A stretch of 64,000 bases of DNA, taken from NCBI RefSeq assembly GCF_003385955.1, contig NZ_QRDW01000006.1:62001-126000 (forward strand), given 5' to 3'. Position 1 is the first letter of the stretch. Each line of letters opens with the position of its first letter. The DNA comes from Aestuariispira insulae (GTDB lineage: Bacteria > Pseudomonadota > Alphaproteobacteria > UBA8366 > Aestuariispiraceae). The notes beneath the pieces are model-generated. The model did no database searches, was not told the DNA's origin, and saw only the letters and a list, made by a program, of their open reading frames with translations. The position numbers were made by a program, and so were the translations under genes. Positions 37,201-46,130 of the stretch are shown here, piece after piece.

Positions 37201-37632
37201 ATGCCCCTGGATTTTTCGCGGCCGGTGATCGGCGTGGGTGTCGTTGTCTTAAAAGACGATCAGGTTCTGCTCATCCGGCGCAAAAACCCGCCGGAGGCCG
37301 GCCATTGGAGCCTGCCTGGGGGCAAGCAGGATGCAGGCGAGACCATCCGGGAGACCGCCGCGCGCGAGGTGATGGAGGAAACCGGCATCACCATCACACC
37401 GCCCATCCTGTTGGATGTGGTGGACAGCATCCATCATGCGCCGGGCGGCCAGATCGACTATCATTACACATTGATCGATTTCCAGGCGGAATGGCAGGGC
37501 GGTAATCCGGTGCCCGGCGACGATGCCCTGGACGCCCAATGGGTTGCGCTGGACGAGATCGGCAAACTTGGCCTGTGGAAAGAGACCTTGCGTGTCATCC
37601 GTCTGGCCCATGCGCGGTCACAGGGCCGGTGA
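37201..37632 (+). CDS. Nudix hydrolase (ADP-ribose pyrophosphatase-like)
   Basis: The 143-residue protein has a complete Nudix box GGKQDAGETIRETAAREVMEETGI, so the metal-binding glutamates are all present. It starts VIGVGVVVLKDDQVLLIRRKNPPEAGHWSLPGG, typical of ADP-ribose or nucleotide-sugar hydrolases; the exact substrate is open. GAGG lies nine bases before the ATG. The AraC regulator follows after 21 bases, so the two are probably co-transcribed. Confidence 0.92.
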   Translation: MPLDFSRPVIGVGVVVLKDDQVLLIRRKNPPEAGHWSLPGGKQDAGETIRETAAREVMEETGITITPPILLDVVDSIHHAPGGQIDYHYTLIDFQAEWQGGNPVPGDDALDAQWVALDEIGKLGLWKETLRVIRLAHARSQGR

Positions 37633-37653
37633 TCCAGACCGGGGAGACGGCAG

Positions 37654-38400
37654 ATGCCAGATGAAATTGACGAGCCGCATATCGGTATCCGGGAATATCA
37701 TGCGCTGGAAGACAGCCACGCCCATGATTATCACCAGATCCTATTGCCACTGCGCGGTACACTTGGCATGGAAACCGGTGGTAGGGAAGGTCTGGCCGGC
37801 GGCAATGCAGGTGTTGTCATCCCGCGGAGCGCCACCCACCGCTTCTGGTGCGAGGATAAAAGCCAGTTCCTGGTGATTGACCTTCCTGCCGAAAGCCTGG
37901 AAATCCCCAAGAAATCACAAAGCGGTTTTTTCTCACTCTCTCCGGCCTTGCAGCATCTGACCCGCTTTGCTGAACTGGCCGTGCGGGAAAACCGCTATGA
38001 GGATATCCGGCCGCTGATCATCCCGCTGGTCACCCAGGTCCTGAAATCCGACGGCTTTGCCCGCGACCATCAAATGGTGGCACAGCTGTCCGCCGCCTGC
38101 GCGCTCATTGACCGGCATTTCGCCGAGCCGCTCAGTTATGAAGTGATCGCGGATAAAAGCGGCCTGTCGGTTTCTCGCCTCATCAGCCTGTTCAAACGCT
38201 GGATGAATTGCACGCCGGCGGACTATCTTTCTGCCGTCCGCCTGAAAGAGGCCCGGCAGTTGCTGCAGGCAAGCGGCCACTCCATTGCCGAGATCAGCCA
38301 CCGGTGCGGCTTTTCCGAGCAATCCGCCCTCACCCGCGCCTTCAAAAGACAGTTTGGGATTACGCCCGCCGCCTTTCGAAAAACCATGGAAACCCGATAA
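37654..38400 (+). CDS. AraC family transcriptional regulator
   Basis: This 248-residue protein has an N-terminal cupin-like sensor (histidines in LEDSHAHDYHQILLPLRGTLGMETG) and a C-terminal double helix-turn-helix (LSYEVIADKSGLSVSRLISLFKRWM, then LLQASGHSIAEISHRCGFSEQSALTRAFKRQFGITPAAFR). Effector unknown. GGGGAG seven bases upstream supports the start. The EamA transporter downstream on the same strand is a possible target. Confidence 0.9.
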   Translation: MPDEIDEPHIGIREYHALEDSHAHDYHQILLPLRGTLGMETGGREGLAGGNAGVVIPRSATHRFWCEDKSQFLVIDLPAESLEIPKKSQSGFFSLSPALQHLTRFAELAVRENRYEDIRPLIIPLVTQVLKSDGFARDHQMVAQLSAACALIDRHFAEPLSYEVIADKSGLSVSRLISLFKRWMNCTPADYLSAVRLKEARQLLQASGHSIAEISHRCGFSEQSALTRAFKRQFGITPAAFRKTMETR

Positions 38401-38503
38401 ACTGGTTTTCAGTCAAAACTGCCGCGGTTCCGGTCAAGACCAGTGCGCAAGTAAAGGGTTATCAAAAGGCTAGGTATAACTTAGAGATAATTGCAGAACC
38501 CAC

Positions 38504-39400
38504 ATGACCGAATTGAGAGCCACCCTCATTGGATCCACCGCCGTTTTGTTGTGGGGCGCTCTTGCGCTCTTCACCACTTGGACCGGTGAGATCCCGCCAT
38601 TCCAGCTTGTAGCCATGACTTTTTCGATGGCCTTCTTACTGGCCGCAGTGAAATGGGTCATCCGGGGTGAACCGGTCACCAGGCATCTGCGCCATGACTG
38701 GCCCGTCTGGGCCTTGGGCGTGCTCGGCCTGTTTGGGTATCACTTTTTTTACTTCATGGCGTTGCGCAACGCGCCCGCTGTCGATGCCAGCCTGATTGCC
38801 TATCTCTGGCCCCTGTTGATCGTCGTGTTTTCCGCCCTGCTGCCAGGTGAGTCCCTGCGCTGGTATCATCTGGCAGGTGCATTGCTTGGTCTTGGCGGCT
38901 GCGCGCTTCTGGTCACCAACGGCGGCCAGATCCAGTTCCGCAATGAATATCTGACCGGCTATCTCGCGGCGATGGCCTGTGCGCTGACCTGGTCGACCTA
39001 TTCCGTGGTCAGTCGGAAATTTGGCAAGGTGCCGACCGATACCGTGGGATGGTTTTGCGGCGCAACCGCCCTGTTGGGCCTGTTCTGCCACCTGCTGTTC
39101 GAAACCACCGTCTGGCCGGGGAATTGGGCGGAATGGCTGGCGGTGATTGGCCTGGGTTTGGGGCCTGTGGGCGCTGCTTTTTTCACCTGGGATATTGGCG
39201 TGAAACGCGGCAATATCAAGGCGCTTGGCGCTTTTTCCTACGCCGCCCCGCTGCTCTCGGCGCTGCTGTTGATCCTATTCGGTCAGGCCCAGGCAAGCTG
39301 GCCGGTTCTGGCTGCCTGCCTCGCCATCGTCGGTGGAGCCGTTCTCGCGGCTAAAGACATGTTTTTCCGACGCAAGGCCTTGAAAATGGCTCGAGCCTAG
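38504..39400 (+). CDS. EamA/DMT family exporter
   Basis: This 298-residue integral membrane protein has ten hydrophobic segments arranged as two five-helix EamA repeats (first ATLIGSTAVLLWGALALF, second YLAAMACALTWSTYSVVSRK). DMT exporters move amino acids or other metabolites out of the cell; similarity in overall layout to YddG-type aromatic amino acid exporters is suggestive only. It follows an AraC regulator by about 100 bases and ends at a strong bidirectional terminator. Confidence 0.88.
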   Translation: MTELRATLIGSTAVLLWGALALFTTWTGEIPPFQLVAMTFSMAFLLAAVKWVIRGEPVTRHLRHDWPVWALGVLGLFGYHFFYFMALRNAPAVDASLIAYLWPLLIVVFSALLPGESLRWYHLAGALLGLGGCALLVTNGGQIQFRNEYLTGYLAAMACALTWSTYSVVSRKFGKVPTDTVGWFCGATALLGLFCHLLFETTVWPGNWAEWLAVIGLGLGPVGAAFFTWDIGVKRGNIKALGAFSYAAPLLSALLLILFGQAQASWPVLAACLAIVGGAVLAAKDMFFRRKALKMARA

Positions 39401-39410
39401 GGAATGGAAC

Positions 39411-39438
39411 AAAAGGCGCTCTAATAGAGCGCCTTTTT
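39411..39438. terminator. Bidirectional terminator
   Basis: The perfect 12-bp stem AAAAGGCGCTCT/AGAGCGCCTTTT with a 3-nt loop overlaps the stop codon of the minus-strand gene. T tracts are present on both strands, so it ends both convergent genes. Confidence 0.93.
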
Positions 39439-40032
39439 ATATCGGGCTTCCATCTCCTGCTGACTTTCCGCCGGACCTTGTTCTCCGATTTGATCATTGA
39501 TCATCCGGCCCATCGTGGGGAGATCCTTACGATCAATCTGGATTTCTGACGACCAGAGGTTTGAGCGCATCATCGACTTGGCGCAATGGAGATAGGCTTC
39601 CCGGACCGTGATCTTCAAGACCGTGACCGGGCGCTTGCCATCAACCACGCATAAATCCAGGAGATCCTCATCGGTGCTGATTTCAGCCTCGCCGTTAATC
39701 CGGAAGGTTTCATTGACACCGGGCAGAAAGAAAATCAGGGAGACCGCTGGATTTTCAATAATATTGTTCAAACTGTCCAACCGGTTATTGCCCGGCCGGT
39801 CCGGCAGGATCACCGTATGATCATCCAAAACCTTGACAAAACCCGGGAGATCTCCGCGCGGGGAAACATCCCCCATGCCACCGGCTGTGCTGGTGCCCAG
39901 GACCAGGAAGGGGGATTTAGCAATGAAATTGCGGCCGTGAAATTCCAGGTGATCCAGCTGTTTTTGCAGCGCGCGCCCTTGGGGTTTACGATAGATCTCG
40001 CGGAGCGCTTTGACAGTTTCAATCCTGGCCAT
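39421..40032 (-). CDS. Pyridoxamine 5'-phosphate oxidase family FMN-binding protein
   Basis: This 203-residue split-barrel flavoprotein has FHGRNFIAKSPFLVLGTSTAGGMGDVSPRGDLPGFVKVLDDHTVILPDRPGNNRLDSLNNIIENPAVSLIFFLPGVNETFRINGEAEI, the pattern of the MSMEG_1061-like PNPOx-related family. It ends with a helical tail (EQGPAESQQEMEARYKKAL). Reactant unknown; these proteins bind FMN or F420. The start MARIETV has AAGGGA about nine bases upstream; a longer start lacks one. Confidence 0.88.
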   Translation of the reverse strand: MARIETVKALREIYRKPQGRALQKQLDHLEFHGRNFIAKSPFLVLGTSTAGGMGDVSPRGDLPGFVKVLDDHTVILPDRPGNNRLDSLNNIIENPAVSLIFFLPGVNETFRINGEAEISTDEDLLDLCVVDGKRPVTVLKITVREAYLHCAKSMMRSNLWSSEIQIDRKDLPTMGRMINDQIGEQGPAESQQEMEARYKKALY

Positions 40033-40170
40033 GCCAATATTCCCTTCCCGTAAAATGATTGATCGCAGAACCAATATCCTGTCACGACGGATAAATCATC
40101 CCAGATAAAGAATAATTTCTACCGGCAAAGCCCCTTGCCGCTCACTGCCGATCTGAATAGGGTTTCAACA

Positions 40171-41364
40171 ATGACCGGCGATCCACCGTCATTGCTTCTC
40201 ACCGGGGCTTTTCTTTCCGACCACTCATACGGATTTGCGATGCGCGCGCTATTTTACCTCTCCCTTTTCATGCTGGTTTACGGAAGCCTCTATCCCTTTT
40301 CATACGGCTTCACCCCGCTTGATCAGATCGATTGGTTTCCTGATACCGCAACGGTCAGCAAAGCGGATATCCTGGGTAATGTCGCGCTTTGTATCCCTGC
40401 CGGACTTTTTGGCGCGCTGTACGGCATGGAAAAACGATATTGGTTCTGGATCCGTCTGAGCCTCACGGTCCTGTTCGCGATCCTAGTTCAATTCGCCCAG
40501 ATCTTCATTGCCGGCCGCGTGCCCAGCATGCTGGATGTGGTCTTCAATCTGATCGGCCTGGGGACTGGCCTCATTGCCGCCTTCTGCCTGCGCGGTTTCC
40601 TGAAACGTTACCCGATGCCACTGCCGCCCATTGTCTTCATGCTACTGGGTGCGTTTCTGATCTATCAGTTGATCCCTTTTGTCCCTTCCCTTGATTGGGG
40701 GCTGGTCAAAGGTAATCTCAAATCCAGCCTCGCCGCCTCTGAAAATTTCAGCATCGAATCCATGCTGCGCTACTTGGCCTATTGGTTCACTTTGGGCGCG
40801 GTGTTCCTAGCCGGGGCGCGGGACCAAAACCGCACCGGCTGGATTTTCGGGCTTTTGCTGCTGGGTGCCGTCACTGTCTTTCCACTGCGCATACTCATTC
40901 TCAAGAATGATCCGACCCTGGCACAGTTTTTCGGTGCCTTCCTGGGGAGCATCCTATTCCTGGCAATGACAAAACTGCGCGAGAAACGCATTTATCTGGC
41001 GATAGGCCTGATCGTGCTGGTCTTGTTAAATAACGGCCTGACGCCTTTCATCTTCCGGGAAGAGGCACAAATGATCTCGCTTATGCCGTTCGGCGGTTTC
41101 CTGTCCGGTTCCATGTTGGCCAATCTGATCGCACTCTCCTGGAAGCTGTTCATCTATTCCCAGCTCATTTTCCTGCTGATCATTTCCGGCCTGACACCCT
41201 GGCGGGCCGGTGGGGCCGTCGCGGTTCTCTTGTTGAGTATGGAAACCGCCCAGATTTTCCTGGCTGCCGGAACGCCGGAAATCACCGATCCTATTCTGGC
41301 CCTTTTGCTAGGCGCGATCATGCCGGGGCTGATGCAGGCGGGCAATCAACGCTCAACCGCCTAA
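40171..41364 (+). CDS. VanZ family membrane protein
   Basis: This 397-residue membrane protein has about eleven hydrophobic segments. The VanZ-like domain lies at the N-terminus (RALFYLSLFMLVYGSLYPFSYGFTPLDQIDWFPDT, then DILGNVALCIPAGLFGALYG and FAQIFIAGRVPSMLDVVFNLIGLGTGLIAA). The C-terminal half repeats the theme (MSLMPFGGFLSG..., SMETAQIFLAAGTPEITDPILALLLGAIM). VanZ proteins are linked to glycopeptide tolerance in Gram-positives, but in Gram-negatives the role is unknown. The start is uncertain; ATG codons at 40171 and 40240 are both possible. Confidence 0.82.
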   Translation: MTGDPPSLLLTGAFLSDHSYGFAMRALFYLSLFMLVYGSLYPFSYGFTPLDQIDWFPDTATVSKADILGNVALCIPAGLFGALYGMEKRYWFWIRLSLTVLFAILVQFAQIFIAGRVPSMLDVVFNLIGLGTGLIAAFCLRGFLKRYPMPLPPIVFMLLGAFLIYQLIPFVPSLDWGLVKGNLKSSLAASENFSIESMLRYLAYWFTLGAVFLAGARDQNRTGWIFGLLLLGAVTVFPLRILILKNDPTLAQFFGAFLGSILFLAMTKLREKRIYLAIGLIVLVLLNNGLTPFIFREEAQMISLMPFGGFLSGSMLANLIALSWKLFIYSQLIFLLIISGLTPWRAGGAVAVLLLSMETAQIFLAAGTPEITDPILALLLGAIMPGLMQAGNQRSTA

Positions 41365-41373
41365 CCGATCCGA

Positions 41374-42264
41374 TCAGGATGTTTCCGCCTCGGAAAACAG
41401 CCATTCGCGGAAGGCTTTGGTCTTCGGGCGGTCAAACGCCGCTTCCGGGCAGACGAAATAATAGGCGTAATCACTGGGCAGGGTTAGATCGAACGGTTTG
41501 ACCAATTGCCCGCTGCGAAGCGCACGCTGTGCCAGGATCGACCGGCCCAGCGCCACGCCTTGGCCGTCAATAGCGGCCTGCAGAACCATATCGGATTGAT
41601 TGAGGCTGGTGCCGCGGCTGGCATCCACCCCCTTCACCCCCGCCGCCATCAGCCACATCCGCCAGTCAGTTTCCATATCGTCATGCAACAGTGTGTGATA
41701 TTTCAGATCTTCCGGGCAGGATAGCGGCCGGTCAGGATCATTCAGCAGGCCCGGGCTGCAAACGGGAAAAATATCCTCGGTCCGGAAATGCACAGAGGCC
41801 AGCCCCGGATAGCGCCCCTTGCCGAACCGGATTGCCACATCCACATCGTCACGATCAAAATCCACCATGTCGAAATTGGCCGAGATCCGAAGATCAATAT
41901 CGGGATGCGCCGTCTGGAACCGCCCCAAACGCGGCACCATCCAGGAAGAGGCAAAAGAGGGCAGCATACTGACCGTCAAGGTGCCGGACCGCTCCTGCTC
42001 GCGCAGTTTGGCAACCGCGTTCCCCAGGATCGACAGGGATTCACGCACTGCCGGCAACAGGACCTGCCCTTCTTCCGTCAACAGCAACGCCCGGTTCAAT
42101 CGCCGGAACAGCTTTACATCCAGCGCCTCTTCCAATGTCTTGATTTGATGACTGATCGCCGCCTGTGTCACAAATAATTCTTCTGCCGCCTTGGTGAAAG
42201 ACAGATAGCGGCAAGAAGCCTCAAAGGCTCGCAGCGTGTTCAAAGGGGGCAGTTTACGCGCCAT
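41374..42264 (-). CDS. gcvA: LysR family regulator, GcvA subfamily
   Basis: This 296-residue LysR-type regulator has the GcvA-like start KLPPLNTLRAFEASCRYLSFTKAAEELFVTQAAISHQIKTLEEALDVKLFRR, which contains the winged HTH. An effector domain follows (RFQTAHPDIDLRISANFDMVDFDRDDVDVAIRFGKGRYPGL). Real targets are unknown, and many alphaproteobacterial members of this subfamily do not regulate the glycine cleavage system. The start is the ATG with AAAGG nine bases upstream. A symmetric element lies in the divergent spacer towards the DUF1127 gene. Confidence 0.88.
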   Translation of the reverse strand: MARKLPPLNTLRAFEASCRYLSFTKAAEELFVTQAAISHQIKTLEEALDVKLFRRLNRALLLTEEGQVLLPAVRESLSILGNAVAKLREQERSGTLTVSMLPSFASSWMVPRLGRFQTAHPDIDLRISANFDMVDFDRDDVDVAIRFGKGRYPGLASVHFRTEDIFPVCSPGLLNDPDRPLSCPEDLKYHTLLHDDMETDWRMWLMAAGVKGVDASRGTSLNQSDMVLQAAIDGQGVALGRSILAQRALRSGQLVKPFDLTLPSDYAYYFVCPEAAFDRPKTKAFREWLFSEAETS

Positions 42265-42297
42265 AGCGGATAACCTTTGTGTGACGAACAAATGACA

Positions 42298-42322
42298 TTC
42301 GGATAAATACTTCTTATTCGAA
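42298..42322. promoter_or_regulatory. Inverted repeat in divergent promoter region (candidate LysR-type site)
   Basis: TTCGGATAA (42298-42306) and TTATTCGAA (42314-42322) form an inverted repeat with a 7-bp spacer and one mismatch. It lies 34-58 bp upstream of the LysR gene start, a position typical of autoregulatory sites of this family. A consensus-like -35 TTGACA is at 42384-42389. Confidence 0.4.
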
Positions 42323-42452
42323 ACATGAAAATTTGTCCATTGTGATTATCCCTGATGCCCCCTATTTGTAAGCCATCAAGAGGTTGACAACCGGATGGGC
42401 CTCTTCCAAACAGTCCGGTTTCAGAATAATTCTATTGATTAGGAGACGTGAA

Positions 42453-42719
42453 ATGGCCGCGAAATTTCACATGAACTACGAAGCTCCCTTCGTCAGCGCC
42501 ATGGGTGATTTTGCCGAGCATCTGGTAGAGACCGCCGGCAAAACGGTTGGGGCGATGAAGGCTGCGGTAACCACCGTGCTGACCCATCTGCATGTCTGGC
42601 AGATCCGCATTGACCAGCGCCGTCACCTGCAGGAACTGGATCGCCGTCTGCTCTCCGACATGGGTTTTTCCTTTGAACAGGCAGACCGGGAAGCAGCCAA
42701 ACCTTTCTGGCGTGGCTGA
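42453..42719 (+). CDS. DUF1127 domain protein (88 aa)
   Basis: This is the second DUF1127 protein of the window. The C-terminal domain reads HVWQIRIDQRRHLQELDRRLLSDMGFSFEQADREAAKPFWRG, more basic than the copy at 9771-9998; the N-terminal part is helical. AGGAG seven bases before the ATG decides the start. It is divergent from a LysR regulator across a 188-bp spacer and ends before a strong terminator, so it may be a LysR target. Confidence 0.86.
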   Translation: MAAKFHMNYEAPFVSAMGDFAEHLVETAGKTVGAMKAAVTTVLTHLHVWQIRIDQRRHLQELDRRLLSDMGFSFEQADREAAKPFWRG

Positions 42720-42789
42720 CAGTTCCCTGCCCCGGGGCCTAAACCGGGCCAGGAAACAAAAAGACCCCCTATCCGATTTCGGATAAAAG

Positions 42790-42826
42790 ACGCGGCACCT
42801 CCCTCAAACAAGGTGCCGCGTTTCCT
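42790..42826 (+). terminator. Terminator after the DUF1127 gene
   Basis: A perfect 11-bp stem ACGCGGCACCT/AGGTGCCGCGT with a 10-nt loop is followed by TTCCTATTTTT. Confidence 0.92.
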
Positions 42827-42930
42827 ATTTTTGGGAGGTGGATGAGGCCATAGAGAACCTCACCACCTAAGTAGAATGCCTTTCAAGCCGCATTTCGGCC
42901 TGATCCGGCGCAAGATGATTGGGGAAGGGC

Positions 42931-43848
42931 ATGCAAAATCTCGGGCTGTATCTATCAACCGTTTTGATCTGGGGGTCCACCTGGATCGTGATCACCTTCC
43001 AGTTGGGTGTGGTCGACCCGATCTTATCCTTGGCCTATCGCTTTGGCCTGGGCGCGTTGATCCTGTTTGCCTTTTGCCTGGTCATGGGCCGCCTGCGCAA
43101 TAAAGCGCTTGGGACCCGCAACCATCTTTTCATAGCCCTGCAGGGTTTATTTCTCTTCTGTCTGAATTACTGGGTGTTCTACATTGCCACCGGTTATCTG
43201 GCCAGCGGCCTGGTTGCGGTTATGTTTTCCACAATTGCGGTGATGAATATCATCAACCAGGCGATATTTTTCAAAATCCGGGTGAAATTGCAGGTGGTCA
43301 TCGCCGCTATCTTCGGCCTGGCCGGTATTGCCCTTGTCTTTCGGCCTGAGATTGAGACCCTGGACCTGTCCGACAATTCCGTGATCGGCCTGGCGCTGTG
43401 CCTGCTGGCGACTTATCTCGCCTCGATCGGCAATATGTTCGTGATCCGGAACCGACGCGCCAATCTGCCGGTCATCGAAACCAATGCCTATGGCATGGCC
43501 TATGGGGCCGCCATATCGTTCCTGATCGCGATCGCTGCCGACGTGCCTGTCACCTTCGACACCTCCTTCGACTATATCTGGTCGCTGGTCTATCTGGCGG
43601 TGTTGGGATCCGCCATCGCTTTTGGCTGTTATCTTACCCTGGTGGGACGCATCGGCGCGGACCGGGCATCCTATGCAGCAGTGCTTTTCCCCGTGGTGGC
43701 GTTGACGTTATCAACCCTGTTTGAAGGCTATGTCTGGAGCCTGGACGCCATCTTCGGTGTCAGCCTGATCCTGGTCGGCAATGTACTGGCACTCAGCCCC
43801 AGTAGCCTGTTGACCGGGCTATTCAGGAAATCCGCGCTCAGCGGTTAA
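42931..43848 (+). CDS. EamA/DMT family transporter
   Basis: This 305-residue integral membrane protein has ten hydrophobic segments in two EamA repeats (MQNLGLYLSTVLIWGSTWIVITFQLG at the start; YIWSLVYLAVLGSAIAFGCYLTLVGRIGADRASYAAVLFPVVALTLSTLFEGYVWS near the end). Substrate unknown. The ATG at 42931 with AAGGG just upstream is preferred over a TTG twelve bases earlier. Its last 11 bases overlap the end of the convergent methyltransferase gene. Confidence 0.88.
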   Translation: MQNLGLYLSTVLIWGSTWIVITFQLGVVDPILSLAYRFGLGALILFAFCLVMGRLRNKALGTRNHLFIALQGLFLFCLNYWVFYIATGYLASGLVAVMFSTIAVMNIINQAIFFKIRVKLQVVIAAIFGLAGIALVFRPEIETLDLSDNSVIGLALCLLATYLASIGNMFVIRNRRANLPVIETNAYGMAYGAAISFLIAIAADVPVTFDTSFDYIWSLVYLAVLGSAIAFGCYLTLVGRIGADRASYAAVLFPVVALTLSTLFEGYVWSLDAIFGVSLILVGNVLALSPSSLLTGLFRKSALSG

Positions 43849-45085
43849 TCCGGCAGAGGAACAGCATGCCCACGGCATTAAGCGCCTTGAAAACCTGTGC
43901 AAAGGTTGTCGCAAAAGCAATCCAGTCCGGCGATCCCGGCATCATTTTGCGGATCTCCTCCAGGCTGCGTTTGCCGTCAATCGCCTTTAGGACGATCGCC
44001 GCCTGAGGCGGTAATGGCAGCGGGATGGAAAGGCCATCGGCCTCAACATTCGGCTGGGCACCGGGCGGCATCTGATGCAGCATCGCCGCGGTTTCCCGGT
44101 CCTTGAAAACCGGTACCGCCTTGGGATCACCAACAGTAGCCGTGATTTCTCTGCCGCGTCCGGAATGGGTCAGATAACAGACATGCTTCCTGAGATTGCC
44201 TGACAGCAATTCAGCGAAGGCCGCCTGTTTCAATGGATCCAGTGCGGCCATGCGGGCCCGCAACTCCGTTTTTTTCACCATCAGTTTCGGGTCATAGCGC
44301 GATGGGTCGATGAAGGAGACGATCTCAAGCCCGGCAGCAGCCACAACATCCGCCAGCTGCGGCACCGTATAGGCCCGGTCCTGGGAGTGCAGAAACAGAT
44401 CGTAAAGACCCGCATCGGATTCCCGATGATCATGAATTTGAGGGTTTTTATTCAGCCAATTGGTTGCCGGCAATTCAGCGATCAAGGATTTGGCCACCGA
44501 CACCCTCTCATCTTCCGGACCATCCGGCGCGATCATGCGCAACATCTCCTGGACGTGATAAACACCGGTCCGGCCCAACTCGCCATAAACCATGATGCCC
44601 ATACCGCCATCGGGGGCCAACGCGCCTTTCAGCGCCCGGAAACCGGTGCCCGGTTGTTCCAAATGATGGAGCACACCACAGCAATCGATGTAATCGAATG
44701 CACCGAGGTCTGAAGCCTCCAGCAAAGAGCCGCTATGGAATGTGATGTTGTTCAGCTTGCGGATGGCGGCCCGCTTTTCTGCAATCGCGCGCGACGCGCT
44801 CGACAGATCGAGATAATGGATATCCGCCTCGACCCCGGCATCAGCCAGTTGCTGGGCCAGCATGATCAACGCATCCCCCGTGCCGCCCCCGGCCACCAAC
44901 ACCCTGAAAGGCCGGTTCAGCGCGAGATGTCCCTTGAACAGATAATGCACCAATTCCGGCAAACGGCTCGGCGATCCGGTCACAAGGCGTTTTTTCTCAT
45001 CCCGCGGATCGCGATGCGGATAAGGGAAATCCTCATATTGCGCGCGAACCTTGCCGCCGTTGCGGGCCGTTTTCTTTGCCGCCAT
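43838..45085 (-). CDS. Class I SAM-dependent methyltransferase
   Basis: This 415-residue protein has a SAM-binding motif I FRVLVAGGGTGDALIMLAQQL, acidic motif II DIHYLDLSSAS, and FDYIDCCGVLHHLEQPGTGFRALKGALAPDGGMGIMVYG. N-terminal QYEDFPYPHRDP is typical of a family that includes methyltransferases with a C-terminal extension; here about 180 residues follow the catalytic domain and their role is unknown. The start at 45085 is 28 bases after the stop of the quinone oxidoreductase gene. Substrate cannot be inferred. Confidence 0.85.
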   Translation of the reverse strand: MAAKKTARNGGKVRAQYEDFPYPHRDPRDEKKRLVTGSPSRLPELVHYLFKGHLALNRPFRVLVAGGGTGDALIMLAQQLADAGVEADIHYLDLSSASRAIAEKRAAIRKLNNITFHSGSLLEASDLGAFDYIDCCGVLHHLEQPGTGFRALKGALAPDGGMGIMVYGELGRTGVYHVQEMLRMIAPDGPEDERVSVAKSLIAELPATNWLNKNPQIHDHRESDAGLYDLFLHSQDRAYTVPQLADVVAAAGLEIVSFIDPSRYDPKLMVKKTELRARMAALDPLKQAAFAELLSGNLRKHVCYLTHSGRGREITATVGDPKAVPVFKDRETAAMLHQMPPGAQPNVEADGLSIPLPLPPQAAIVLKAIDGKRSLEEIRKMMPGSPDWIAFATTFAQVFKALNAVGMLFLCRINR

Positions 45086-45113
45086 GCCTAATGCCTTGTG
45101 CCTGATAATACAG

Positions 45114-46091
45114 TCAGTCGTGAATATGGAGCACGACCTTACCCACGCGCCTGCGTTCTGCAAGCAACTTGTAGGCTTCCATCGCTTTTTCAAACGGAAA
45201 GACATGGCCAACATAAGGGGTCATGCGACCGTCCGAGATCGCATGGGCCAGGCTGCTGAACCCCTGTCGCACTGCCTCCCAATGGCCAGGCAGGTAGCCG
45301 CCCAGCTCAAAACCGATCAGATCGATATTCCGCCACAGCAATTCATCGGCATGCATCTCCTGGATCTCGCCCCCGGCATATCCTAAGGAGATAATCCGGC
45401 CTTCGTGGCTGATTGTGGAAAGGGCCTGGCGGAACAGATCCCCGCCCACCGGATCAAACACCACATCCGCCTTAATATTCAGCGCCGCCATGCGATCGGC
45501 AAGATCCTCGGTATTCACATCAATCACATGATCCGCCCCCATCGTCCGGGCCAATTCACATTTCTCCGCCCCACCGGCTGCGGCCACGATCTGGACGCCC
45601 TTGATCCGTCCCAGCGCCACTGCCGCCGCCCCCATGGCACCGCCCGCGCCCAATACCAGCAATGTCTCATCATCCGCTAGCCGGGCACGGCGGTTAAGTG
45701 CTAGATGCGCGGTACCGTATGACATCAAATAGGCCGCCGTTTCCACCATGGAGAGGGACCGCGGCGCGACCCAGCAACAGCCGCTATCGACAATCACTTC
45801 CTCTGCCAAACCACCGTAGGGCAGCCAGGCCATGACATGATCCCCCGGGAAAACCCCAAAGGCATCATCATGCTGGTCCACCACGGTGCCCGCCACTTCC
45901 ATGCCGGGCATATAGGGAAATTGCGGCTGGCGGGGATGATGTCCATCAATCATCTGGAGGTCCGCGGAATTCAGCCCAATCGCCCCGACCCGGACCCGGA
46001 TCTGGCCATCCGATGGCTTTGGAATATCCCGCTCAACCATTTCCAGGCTGGCAAGGTTACCCGCCTCTTTCACGATCCAGGCTTTCATCAC
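45114..46091 (-). CDS. NADPH:quinone oxidoreductase family protein
   Basis: This 325-residue medium-chain dehydrogenase lacks structural-zinc cysteines, so it belongs to the zeta-crystallin/quinone oxidoreductase group. Visible are VRVGAIGLNSADLQMIDG, FPYMPGMEVAGTVV, the Rossmann motif LLVLGAGGAMGAAAVALGRIKG and GADHVIDVNTEDL. It reduces quinones or enoyl-type substrates with NADPH; the true substrate is unknown. The start could be either of two adjacent ATGs. It is the middle gene of ansA-qor-methyltransferase on the minus strand. Confidence 0.9.
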   Translation of the reverse strand: MMKAWIVKEAGNLASLEMVERDIPKPSDGQIRVRVGAIGLNSADLQMIDGHHPRQPQFPYMPGMEVAGTVVDQHDDAFGVFPGDHVMAWLPYGGLAEEVIVDSGCCWVAPRSLSMVETAAYLMSYGTAHLALNRRARLADDETLLVLGAGGAMGAAAVALGRIKGVQIVAAAGGAEKCELARTMGADHVIDVNTEDLADRMAALNIKADVVFDPVGGDLFRQALSTISHEGRIISLGYAGGEIQEMHADELLWRNIDLIGFELGGYLPGHWEAVRQGFSSLAHAISDGRMTPYVGHVFPFEKAMEAYKLLAERRRVGKVVLHIHD

Positions 46092-46130
46092 GCCTCGCGG
46101 ATTAGGAAAACGTCCTTATCCTACACAGAT

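Noticed and set aside
40135-40240. Start of the VanZ gene at 40135
   Set aside because: This is a TTG without a ribosome site; ATG codons at 40171 or 40240 are more plausible, and the choice between them is not settled.
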